Of a DNA stretch of 64,000 nt, positions 25,639 through 34,698 are shown in pieces. Position numbers and translations under genes: made by a program. The first letter of the stretch is position 1. Each line of letters begins with the position of its first letter. Source of the DNA: Stenotrophomonas sp. UBA7346 (GTDB taxonomy: Bacteria; Pseudomonadota; Gammaproteobacteria; Xanthomonadales; Xanthomonadaceae); assembly GCA_002471015.1 (NCBI GenBank), contig DKPB01000066.1, positions 1 to 64,000 of the forward strand, read 5' to 3'. The notes below the pieces were generated by a model. The model saw only the letters and a program-made list of their open reading frames with translations, did no database searches and had not been told where the DNA came from.

Positions 25639-28518
25639 ATGGCAGGCATGCAGTGGCAGCGATGGATGGCGGTTGCGGTATTGGTGGCCTTGGCAGTGCC
25701 GGCAACCGCGCAGCGGCAGGCTGCGGTACGGGTGGTGGGCAATCCACCGGTGTTGATCGCTGCCGCCGAGGCCGAGCAGCCTATTGTCCTGCGCAGCGCC
25801 AGCATCACCGGCGAGGTGCAGGCCGGTGTCGCCCAGACCCGCATCGAGCTTGAGTTCCACAACCCCAACCGACGGGTGCTGGAGGGCGAGCTGCAGTTCC
25901 CCTTGGCTGATGGCCAGCAGTTGACCGGGTTTGCGCTGGACATCGAGGGAAAGCTGCGCGACGCGGTGGCGGTGGCAAAGGAGCGCGGCCGCCAGGTGTT
26001 TGAAGCGATCACCCGTCGCAGCGTCGATCCTGGTTTGTTGGAGCAGACCGCGGGCAACCAGTTCCGCCTGCGTATCTACCCGTTGCCCGCTGGCGGCAGT
26101 CGCCGCGTGCAGCTGACGGTGCGGGAGGCCTTGCCGGTGCACGCTGGCAATTGGCAATGGCGCCTGCCATTGCAGTTTGCCGGGGGCGCCGATGAGGTTT
26201 CCCTGCGGCTGCAGGTGGGCGGGCGCGCCGAGGGCGGCGGCGCGCCGTTCGGCTTCAAGGGGCGTAACTTGAACTGGCAGGGCAGGGGCACGGCGCTGCC
26301 AGCGCAGCTGCAGTGGCAGCTGCCGATGGATAGCGCGGCGGGCATGCATTCGGCCAGCCTGGACGGGCAGCACTATCTTGTTGCCCAGGTTGCTGTGCCT
26401 GCGCCTGCCGTGCGCCGGCTCCCCGACCAGGTGGGGCTGCTGTGGGATGCCTCGGGCTCGGCCGGGCAGCGGGACCGCAAGGCCGAGTTCGCCTTGCTTG
26501 ACCGCTATTTCGCCGCGATGGGCGACGGCCGTGTGGCCCTGACCGTCCTGCGTGATCGCGCTACTGCCGTGCGCCGTTTCGAGGTGCGCAAGGGGGACTG
26601 GAGCGCACTGCGCCGTGCGCTGGAGCAGGAGCCGCTGGATGGCGCCAGCAATCTGACCGGTTGGACGCCGGACCCGGCTGTCGGCGAGTACCTGTTGCTC
26701 AGCGACGGCTTGTCCAACTGGGGCGCGGACACCCTGCCTGGGTTGGGCCAAACGCAGCGCCTGTTTGCGATCAGCAGTGCCGGCGCAAGGACGGACAGCG
26801 TTCGGCTGCGGGGGTGGAGCGAAGCCAACGGCGGGCGTCTGGTGCTGGTTGACGGACAACCCCAGGGCGCCGTGCAGGAACTGCTGGCCGAACCTGTCGC
26901 CGTCGAGGTCGCCGACGCCGCCGGCCTGCATGAGGTGGTGGTCGACAGGCGCAGCCAGGCGCAGGGCTGGGTCTGGCTGCATGCGCGCGCCGACAGTGCC
27001 CGGCAGGCAATGCGGCTGAGGATCAACACTGGTCCGTGGCAGCAGTTGCAGGCAGAGCGCGACGCCGCTGATCCGGGGTTGGTGGCCGGACTGTGGGCGC
27101 AGGCGCGGTTGCAGCAGCTGGCGCTGGAGCCGCGTCGCAACCGCGAGGCGATGCAGCTGCTCTCGCAGCGTTTTGGCCTGGTTAGCGCAGCAACGTCACT
27201 GATTGTGCTGGATGGCATCGACGACTACCTGCGCTATGCCATTCGCCCGCCTGCGCCGCTGCGCGCCGAGTATGACCGCCGTTATGCGCGTTTGCTGGAG
27301 GACCGTGCACTTGCCCGTCGCCAGCACCTGGACGCGATCGTCGGGCAGTGGCAGGAACGTGCCCAATGGTGGGCACGTTCCTGGCCGAAGGATGCGCCAG
27401 CGCTGGCCGCACCGGAAAAGCAGGCCGCGCGGCTGCGGCGTGCCCAGGCGATGGCCGAGCATGCGGGACCGGAAGCGATGGCCTTGGTGGTTCCACCGCC
27501 TGCGGCACCTGCGCCGCCGGCACCACCGGTCGCGGCGGATTTGGACGCGCTGGAAAGCGTGGCGGTAGCTGCAGACGGTTACGACCCGGAGCCGTCGGCC
27601 AATGAGGGCGCCTTGGAGATCCGCCTGGGTGCATGGGAGCCTGATTCGCCGGTGGCGCGCCGTTTGCGCCAGGGCCCGGCGGCAACGCTCTACACCCGCT
27701 ATCTTGCCGAGCGTGCGGACAACGCCAACAGCAGCGCTTTTTTCCTGGACGTGGCGGACATGTTGTTGGAGCACAAGCAACGCGAGCTGGCGCTGCGGGT
27801 ATTGTCCAACCTGGCGGAGATGGAACTGGACAACCGCCATCTGTTGCGGGTGTTGGGCTATCGGCTGCTGCAGGCCGACGCGGCGCAGTTGGCGGTGCCG
27901 GTGTTCGAGCAGGTGCTGGCGATGGCCGAGGACGAGCCCCAGAGTTTCCGTGATCTGGGGCTGGCGCTGGAGGCCGCCGGACGCCCACAGGATGCGGTAG
28001 GACCGTTGTACCAGGTGGTCGAGCGCGAGTGGGACGGCCGTTTTGACGGCGTCGCCCTGATCGCATTGGACGAGCTGACCAACCTTGGCAAGCGCACCAA
28101 CAGCACGCTGGACCTGTCCACGGTCGATCCGCGCCTGCGCAGGGCCTTGCCGCTGGATCTGCGGGTGGTGCTGGCCTGGGACAGCGACAACAGCGACATG
28201 GATCTGTGGGTGACCGACCCCAACGGTGAACGTGCGTACTACGGCAACCGCCTGACCTACCAGGGCGGCGCCATGTCGCAGGATTTCACCGGTGGCTACG
28301 GTCCCGAGCAGTTCTCGCTGCGTGATGCCAAGCCCGGTATCTACAAGGTGGAGGCGAACTACTTCGGCAGCCGGCAGCAACTGGTTACCGGCGCCACCAC
28401 CCTGATGCTGCGCCTGAGCACGCATTGGGGCAGCACGGCACAGCAGGACAGGGCGGTGACCCTGCGCCTGCAGGAGAGCGACGACACCGTGCTGGTGGGC
28501 GAGTTCGAAGTGCGCTGA
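25639..28518 (+). CDS. Large secreted VIT/VWA-type protein with DUF2135 C-terminus
   Basis: A 959-residue protein with signal peptide (QRWMAVAVLVALAVPATAQ). A VIT domain follows at about residues 25-165 (ITGEVQAGVAQTRIELEFHN, EGELQFPLADGQQLTGFALD, LRIYPLPAGGSRRVQLTV). Then comes a VWA-like region with a MIDAS-type DASGS in LLWDASGSAGQRD, a proline- and alanine-rich linker near 630, helical TPR-like repeats (about 690-830), and a DUF2135-type beta domain (VLAWDSDNSDMDLWVTDPNG, FTGGYGPEQFSLRDAKPGIY). VIT/VWA proteins are surface or periplasmic adhesion or scaffold proteins. ATG 25639 is chosen as the start of the signal peptide. It ends at a strong bidirectional terminator. Confidence 0.85.
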   Translation: MAGMQWQRWMAVAVLVALAVPATAQRQAAVRVVGNPPVLIAAAEAEQPIVLRSASITGEVQAGVAQTRIELEFHNPNRRVLEGELQFPLADGQQLTGFALDIEGKLRDAVAVAKERGRQVFEAITRRSVDPGLLEQTAGNQFRLRIYPLPAGGSRRVQLTVREALPVHAGNWQWRLPLQFAGGADEVSLRLQVGGRAEGGGAPFGFKGRNLNWQGRGTALPAQLQWQLPMDSAAGMHSASLDGQHYLVAQVAVPAPAVRRLPDQVGLLWDASGSAGQRDRKAEFALLDRYFAAMGDGRVALTVLRDRATAVRRFEVRKGDWSALRRALEQEPLDGASNLTGWTPDPAVGEYLLLSDGLSNWGADTLPGLGQTQRLFAISSAGARTDSVRLRGWSEANGGRLVLVDGQPQGAVQELLAEPVAVEVADAAGLHEVVVDRRSQAQGWVWLHARADSARQAMRLRINTGPWQQLQAERDAADPGLVAGLWAQARLQQLALEPRRNREAMQLLSQRFGLVSAATSLIVLDGIDDYLRYAIRPPAPLRAEYDRRYARLLEDRALARRQHLDAIVGQWQERAQWWARSWPKDAPALAAPEKQAARLRRAQAMAEHAGPEAMALVVPPPAAPAPPAPPVAADLDALESVAVAADGYDPEPSANEGALEIRLGAWEPDSPVARRLRQGPAATLYTRYLAERADNANSSAFFLDVADMLLEHKQRELALRVLSNLAEMELDNRHLLRVLGYRLLQADAAQLAVPVFEQVLAMAEDEPQSFRDLGLALEAAGRPQDAVGPLYQVVEREWDGRFDGVALIALDELTNLGKRTNSTLDLSTVDPRLRRALPLDLRVVLAWDSDNSDMDLWVTDPNGERAYYGNRLTYQGGAMSQDFTGGYGPEQFSLRDAKPGIYKVEANYFGSRQQLVTGATTLMLRLSTHWGSTAQQDRAVTLRLQESDDTVLVGEFEVR

Positions 28519-28529
28519 GTGGCGCGCAA

Positions 28530-28562
28530 ACAAACGGGGCCGGCAATGCCGGCCCCGTTTGT
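28530..28562. terminator. Bidirectional intrinsic terminator
   Basis: A 15-bp stem (28530-28544 with 28548-28562; loop AAT) with AAAC/GTTT at its base lies between the convergent VIT protein gene and the DDDGG-repeat protein gene. Confidence 0.88.
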
Positions 28563-28580
28563 GTATTGCGGTGCTGCGTA

Positions 28581-29924
28581 TTACTTGCGACGGGCCAGCA
28601 GGCGGTAACCGCCGGTGGCGCTGGAGTCGAAGCTGTGTGCCAGCACCACGTAGCGGCCGGCGTCCAGTTCCACTTCCAGCGACGGATCCAGGCTGTCCTC
28701 GCTGTCATCCTGCTGGGCGACTTCCTCGCCGTTGCGCATGACGGTGATCATGCCGTCCAGGCCGTTGGCACCGACCATGCTGATCAGGTACTTGCCCTTG
28801 CGCGGAATCTCCAGCGTGTACAGGTCGCGGTTGCCGGCGCGCAGCTGGCCCTGGACCTCACGGCCCAGCTTCAGTTCCTGGCGCGACGGGCCTTCTGGTG
28901 CCGCCGAGGTGCTGGTGGACAGCTGGAACACGCCGCCACGGCTGTTCACCGAACGCACCGAGACGTTGTACTGGCCGGCTTCCAGCACCTGCGACAGCCG
29001 TGAGTTGACGTTGCCGCCACCGTCGTCGTCGGTCAGGATGATGTCATCGCCCTGCAGGGTCAGCAGGGTGTCCAGCTCGCGGCTGCTGGCGTCGAACTGC
29101 ACGCGGCGGCGCTCCGGCAGGTTGAACACGAAGCTGCGGGTATCGTCGGCGTTGATGAAACCACTGGCCTTGCCATCCATCGGCAGTTCGGTGCCGTCCT
29201 CGAATACGAGGCCTTCCGGGAAATCGGTACGTTCCACGCCCAGGTAGAAGGCGCCGTTGGCATTGGAGACGCTGTTGGCGGTGAGGGTGTAACGGCCGGG
29301 CTGCAATGGGGCCACCAGGCGCGCGTTGAGCTGGTTGCCGCCGTCATCATCTTCCATGTTGACGCCGTTGCCGCTCAGTTCCAGGCGCGAGTCGAACTCG
29401 GTCGAATCCATGGTCAGCGTGTACAGGCCGGCCTTGTCCACCTCCAGCGTGTACTCCTTGCTGTCGTCACGCAACCAATCGGTCACCCGGCGGCCAGCCA
29501 CCAGCGGCTTGCCGTCGTAGGCCACGATCGGTTCGACCGAAAGCTGGAAGGGGCCGAAAGCGCGAGCGTCGGCACCGCTCACCGAAACCAGGTATTGGCC
29601 GGCCTTGTCGGCACGGATGCTCAGCGTGGTCGGGCCTTCGCCGTCGGCTTCCGAGCGGCCGACCAGGGTGTCGCGGGTGAACACCGCCAGCGAACCATTG
29701 AGCGGGCCTTCCAGCGACAGGCTGACGGCCTGGCCGGCAGCCAGCTGCAGCGAGAACAGCTGGCTGCGGGTGCCATCGCTGTGGTTGATCGGGGTGGACG
29801 AGGTGATCTCGCCCGAGGTCTCGCCGTTCATGGCAAGCGGCCGGGCCGACGGGGCGGCATGCGCGGGGGCGTGCACGGCGGCGGCAATGGCAAGGGACAG
29901 CAGTCCTGCTGCGAATCGCTTCAC
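28581..29924 (-). CDS. Secreted beta-rich protein with DDDGG motifs, paralogue 1
   Basis: A 447-residue exported protein (GTG start with GAGGAG upstream; signal peptide KRFAAGLLSLAIAAAVHAPAHA). It consists of PPC-like (bacterial pre-peptidase C-terminal) beta domains. The acidic motif MEDDDGGNQLNARL lies near residue 188 and LTDDDGGGNVNSRL near 295, each followed by PGRYTLTANSVSNANGAF-like strands. A third, weaker copy (QQDDSEDSLDPSLEV) is near 408. DDDGG loops probably bind Ca2+. No catalytic domain is visible. The next gene on the same strand encodes a lipoprotein paralogue, suggesting duplication. Confidence 0.82.
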   Translation of the reverse strand: MKRFAAGLLSLAIAAAVHAPAHAAPSARPLAMNGETSGEITSSTPINHSDGTRSQLFSLQLAAGQAVSLSLEGPLNGSLAVFTRDTLVGRSEADGEGPTTLSIRADKAGQYLVSVSGADARAFGPFQLSVEPIVAYDGKPLVAGRRVTDWLRDDSKEYTLEVDKAGLYTLTMDSTEFDSRLELSGNGVNMEDDDGGNQLNARLVAPLQPGRYTLTANSVSNANGAFYLGVERTDFPEGLVFEDGTELPMDGKASGFINADDTRSFVFNLPERRRVQFDASSRELDTLLTLQGDDIILTDDDGGGNVNSRLSQVLEAGQYNVSVRSVNSRGGVFQLSTSTSAAPEGPSRQELKLGREVQGQLRAGNRDLYTLEIPRKGKYLISMVGANGLDGMITVMRNGEEVAQQDDSEDSLDPSLEVELDAGRYVVLAHSFDSSATGGYRLLARRK

Positions 29925-30034
29925 TTCAACTCCTCAAGTGTTGGAACCAGGGTGCGGCATGAAGCGCCCGCCGCATCGGGGGATGTGGCGGGCGCGAGAC
30001 GCGGGCTGCCGCCGTGGCAGCCGGCGTGGATGGA

Positions 30035-31213
30035 TCAGTTGCTTGCTTCGACCGCTGCGGCGGCATCGGCCGCAGCAGCGCTGGCTTCGCTGACAGCGTC
30101 CTTGCGATTGCTTTCGCCCGGCGTAGCCACATCGCCGCCCATGTCGGTGGTCTCCAGCTCGAACACGCCCTGCTGGCTGCCCAGGCTGGTAACGGCCACG
30201 ATGTAACGGCCCGCACGCAGCGACAGGTTCAGGCGAGCGTTGGTGCCGTTGCCACCGTCGTCGTCCTCGGCATCGGTACCCGGGCCGGTGACATGCAGCA
30301 CCGAGTCGAAGCCATCGGCGATGGCGTCGAACTGGATCTGCTTGGGCGCGTCCAGGTTGAGCACGAAGGTGCGGCGGCCACGCGAATCCATCATCGACTG
30401 CGCGGTCTGGCCGATGGTCAGGGCGGTGCCGTCGCGGTTGACCAGGCCATTCGGGGTGGGGGTCAGGGCGACGTTGAGCTTGAACGAGCCGGTGTTGCCG
30501 TTCACCGACGAGGCGCCGATGGTGTACTCGCCCGGCTCCAGGTAGGTGCGGATGCGGGCATTGAGGTTGCCGCCGTTATCGTCGTCCTCCAGCTCCACAT
30601 TGCGGCCGTTCAGGTGCAGGTAGGTGTCGAACGCACTGGATTCCATGGTGATGGAATACAGGCCGGCCTTGTCCACCTTCAGCTTGTACTCCTGCTTTTC
30701 GCCCATCAGCCAGTCGATGGCCTGGCTGTCGGCGCCCAGTGGCTTGCCGTCATAGGGCACCACCTTGGCGCTCTTGAGCTTGAACGGGCCAAAGCTGTCG
30801 GAGCTGGCGCTGTTGACCGCGACCACGTAGCTGCCGTCCTTGGGCGCACGGAAAGCGAGGTTGACCGCCGAGGCGGACCCTTCCTCCGTGCCGTTGCCGC
30901 TGGCGTGGGCCAACATGGTCTGGCCGTCGAACACGGCGATCTGGCCGTTGAGCGAGCCGCCCAGTTCCAGCGAGACCGCTTCGCCGTCCTTCAGGGTGAT
31001 CTTGTAGGCCTGGTGACGGCTGCCGTCGTTGTAGTTCAGGCGGCTGCCGGAGGTGATCTCGCCCGAGACCGTGTCACCCACGGCCAGGTTGGGGGTGTTG
31101 TCGCCGGCGCCGGCGACGCTGCCCAGCTTCTGGCAGGCGCCAAGGGCCAGGGTCATGGAGATGGCTGCAAACAAGCGGGCAGTGCGCGTATTCAAGCGTA
31201 GGTCCTTCGTCAT
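30035..31213 (-). CDS. Lipoprotein with DDDGG motifs, paralogue 2
   Basis: A 392-residue protein with a lipoprotein signal (ARLFAAISMTLALGAC) and the same architecture as the downstream gene: GDTVSGEITSGSRLNYNDGS (compare NGETSGEITSSTPINHSDGT), VPYDGKPL, LEDDDNGGNLNARI near residue 207, and AEDDDGGNGTNARL near 316. It ends in an alanine-rich tail (SEASAAAADAAAAVEASN). ATG 31213 is chosen as the start of the signal peptide. It is divergent from prfB. The two paralogues are separated by 110 bp containing hairpins, so they may be separately transcribed. Confidence 0.82.
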   Translation of the reverse strand: MTKDLRLNTRTARLFAAISMTLALGACQKLGSVAGAGDNTPNLAVGDTVSGEITSGSRLNYNDGSRHQAYKITLKDGEAVSLELGGSLNGQIAVFDGQTMLAHASGNGTEEGSASAVNLAFRAPKDGSYVVAVNSASSDSFGPFKLKSAKVVPYDGKPLGADSQAIDWLMGEKQEYKLKVDKAGLYSITMESSAFDTYLHLNGRNVELEDDDNGGNLNARIRTYLEPGEYTIGASSVNGNTGSFKLNVALTPTPNGLVNRDGTALTIGQTAQSMMDSRGRRTFVLNLDAPKQIQFDAIADGFDSVLHVTGPGTDAEDDDGGNGTNARLNLSLRAGRYIVAVTSLGSQQGVFELETTDMGGDVATPGESNRKDAVSEASAAAADAAAAVEASN

Positions 31214-31350
31214 TTGAGGGGTATCCGTTCCCCGCACGGGCGGGTAGTGGGGCAGATTCTAACGGCAAGCCGTGTTCATGCAGCGAGAACAGCCTGAATG
31301 CCCGGTGGATGCTAGAATTGCCTTCTTGTCTGCCTGTCCATAGACCGACC

Positions 31351-32476
31351 ATGATTGAACTGAATCCCATCCGCCAGCGAATCACCGATCTGACCGATCG
31401 CGTGCTCTCGCTCAGGGGGTATCTTTGACTACGACGTCAAGAAAGAGCGTCTTGAAGAAGTAACCCGCGAGCTGGAAAACCCCGACATCTGGAACAACCC
31501 CGAATACGCCCAGACCCTGGGCCGGGAACGTTCGATGCTGGACAAGACCGTCAGCGGTATCGCCACCGTGCTGGACGGCATGACCGACGCCACCGAGCTG
31601 CTCGAGCTGGCCGAGAGCGAGCAGGACGAGGACACCGCGTTGTCGGTGGTCGCCGACCTGGACAAGCACCAGTCGCACATCGAGAAGCTGGAGTTCCAGC
31701 GCATGTTCTCGGGCGAGATGGACAACTGCAACGCCTTTGTCGACATCCAGGCCGGTGCCGGTGGTACCGAAGCCCAGGACTGGGCCGAAATCATGCTGCG
31801 CATGTACCTGCGCTGGTGCGAGGCGCGTGGCTGGAAGGCCGAGCTGCTGGAAGTGTCCGGCGGTGACGTGGCGGGCATCAAGTCGGCCACGTTCCGCGTC
31901 GAGGGCGATTTCGCCTACGGCTGGCTGAAGACCGAAACCGGCGTGCACCGCCTGGTGCGCAAGTCGCCGTTCGATTCGGACAACCGCCGCCACACCAGCT
32001 TCACCTCGGTGTTCGTGTCGCCGGAAGTGGACGACAGCATCGAAGTGAACATCAACCCGGCCGACCTGAAGACCGACGTGTACCGTTCTTCCGGTGCCGG
32101 TGGCCAGCACGTCAACAAGACCGAATCGGCCGTGCGTATCACCCACGTCCCGACCGGCGTGGTGGTGGCCTGCCAGACCGAGCGTAGCCAGCACGCCAAC
32201 CGCGACCGCGCGATGAAGATGCTGGCCGCGCGCCTGTATGAGCTGGAAGTGCAGAAGCGCAACGCCGAACGCGATGCGGTGGAAGCCACCAAATCAGACA
32301 TCGGCTGGGGCAGCCAGATCCGCAACTACGTGCTCGACCAGAGCCGTATCAAGGACCTGCGCACCGGCATCGAACGCACCGACACGCAGAAGGTGCTGGA
32401 TGGCGACCTGGACGAGTTCATCGAGGCCAGCCTCAAGTCCGGCCTGCAGGCCGGCGCCAAACGCAGCGACGCGTAA
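31351..32476 (+). CDS. prfB: Peptide chain release factor 2 (programmed +1 frameshift)
   Basis: RF2 recognises UGA and UAA stop codons. The gene begins ATG ATT GAA CTG AAT and reads 25 codons to an in-frame TGA at 31426-31428. A +1 shift on CTT then gives LRGYL|DYDVKKERLEEVTREL and continues to 32476, 374 residues in all. The tripeptide anticodon SPF is in VRKSPFDSDNRR and the peptidyl-hydrolysis motif GGQ in GAGGQHVNKTESAVR. Without the shift only a 25-residue peptide is made. lysS follows 98 bp downstream. Confidence 0.97.
31414..31429 (+). other. RF2 autoregulatory frameshift site
   Basis: AGG GGG TAT CTT TGA C: an internal Shine-Dalgarno-like AGGGGG, the slippery CTT and the weak stop context TGAC, exactly the classical bacterial prfB recoding site. 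Low RF2 slows termination at UGA and promotes the +1 shift. Confidence 0.97.
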
Positions 32477-32574
32477 CCCGGAATGGCCCTGCTTGGGCCA
32501 TTCCCTTGTTGTACGGTGCGGTGTCACCCAATGGTGGCCGCACCCTGTTACCTCCCCCTACAGAAATCAAAGCC

Positions 32575-34095
<1,521 letters not shown>

Positions 34096-34116
34096 GTTTT
34101 CGGGCTGATGAGCTTG

Positions 34117-34148
34117 AAGGCCCCTGCGGTGACGCGGGGGCCTTTTTT
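34117..34148 (+). terminator. Terminator of lysS
   Basis: AAGGCCCCTGCG pairs with CGCGGGGGCCTT (one G-U pair), loop GTGA, followed by TTTTG. It lies 22 bp after the lysS stop codon. Confidence 0.9.
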
Positions 34149-34149
34149 G

Positions 34150-34290
34150 TGGCGTTGACGGTGGCTTCGGTGGTGACGCTGGCTTTGGCGTTGACCCTGG
34201 ACCTAGGCCTTGGCCTTGGACTTTGGACCTTGGACCTTGGACCTCGCCGATGGCCTTGGACCTTGGCCTTGGGCGTGGCTCTGGCTTTGG
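34150..34290. repeat. Degenerate TTGGACC/TTGGCC tandem tract
   Basis: About 140 bp of imperfect 6-7-bp repeats (GGCCTTGGACTTTGG, ACCTTGGACCTTGGACC and so on). Shorter tracts of the same kind (GGCTTT, AAAGCCC) flank the inverted pair at 7190-7312. No coding capacity of interest. Confidence 0.75.
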
Positions 34291-34297
34291 CCCTAAT

Positions 34298-34613
34298 GCC
34301 GTCATTCCCGCGCAGGCGGGAATCGCTCTGGCTCTAGCTTTCACTGTGGCAGTCGCACGCAGCTGCCTCTATCCCGCGGCGGTGGGAATAAAGGAGGAAG
34401 GACGAACGACGAAGGCCAGAGCGATTCCCGCCTGCGCGGGAATGACGGCTCCAGGGCAACGGACAAAGGCCGGAGCGATTCCCGCCTGCGTGGGAATGAC
34501 GGCTCCAGGGCAACGGACAAAGGCACGAGCGATTCCCGCCTGCGCGGGAATGACGGCTCCAGGGCAACGGGCCAAGGCAGGAGCGATTCCCGCCTGGGCG
34601 GGATTGACGGCTC
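34298..34613. repeat. 31-bp inverted pair followed by 54-bp tandem copies
   Basis: 34298-34328 and 34419-34449 are the same 31-bp inverted pair as at 7190-7312, here separated by 90 bp. From 34419 the right arm is repeated directly with exact 54-bp spacing (34419, 34473, 34527, 34581), the copies joined by nearly identical 23-bp linkers containing CAGGGCAACGG. The last copy has several substitutions. With the tract before it, this occupies the lysS-fadD gap (34096-34698); no gene or gene remnant was seen there. Confidence 0.92.
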
Positions 34614-34628
34614 AAGAGTGCTGCACAA

Positions 34629-34660
34629 ACAAAAAACCCTCCCGGTCAGGGGAGGGCTTT
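34629..34660 (-). terminator. Terminator of fadD/rpfB
   Basis: On the minus strand CCCTCCC and GGGAGGG (34656-34650 and 34643-34637) form a 7-bp stem followed by TTTTTTG. It lies about 40 bp beyond the fadD stop codon. Confidence 0.85.
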
Positions 34661-34698
34661 CAGTCAATTGCCTTCAAACCAACAGGTTGCCGGGTCGA

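Noticed and set aside
23836..26982. A 1,048-codon minus-strand frame across the acyltransferase, LytTR and VIT genes
   Set aside because: It covers three recognisable genes in other frames and has low-complexity His/Gln/Arg composition; a GC-bias shadow.
34419..34613. CRISPR-like array of 31-bp repeats with 23-bp spacers
   Set aside because: Spacers are copies of one another and the repeat also occurs as isolated inverted pairs.
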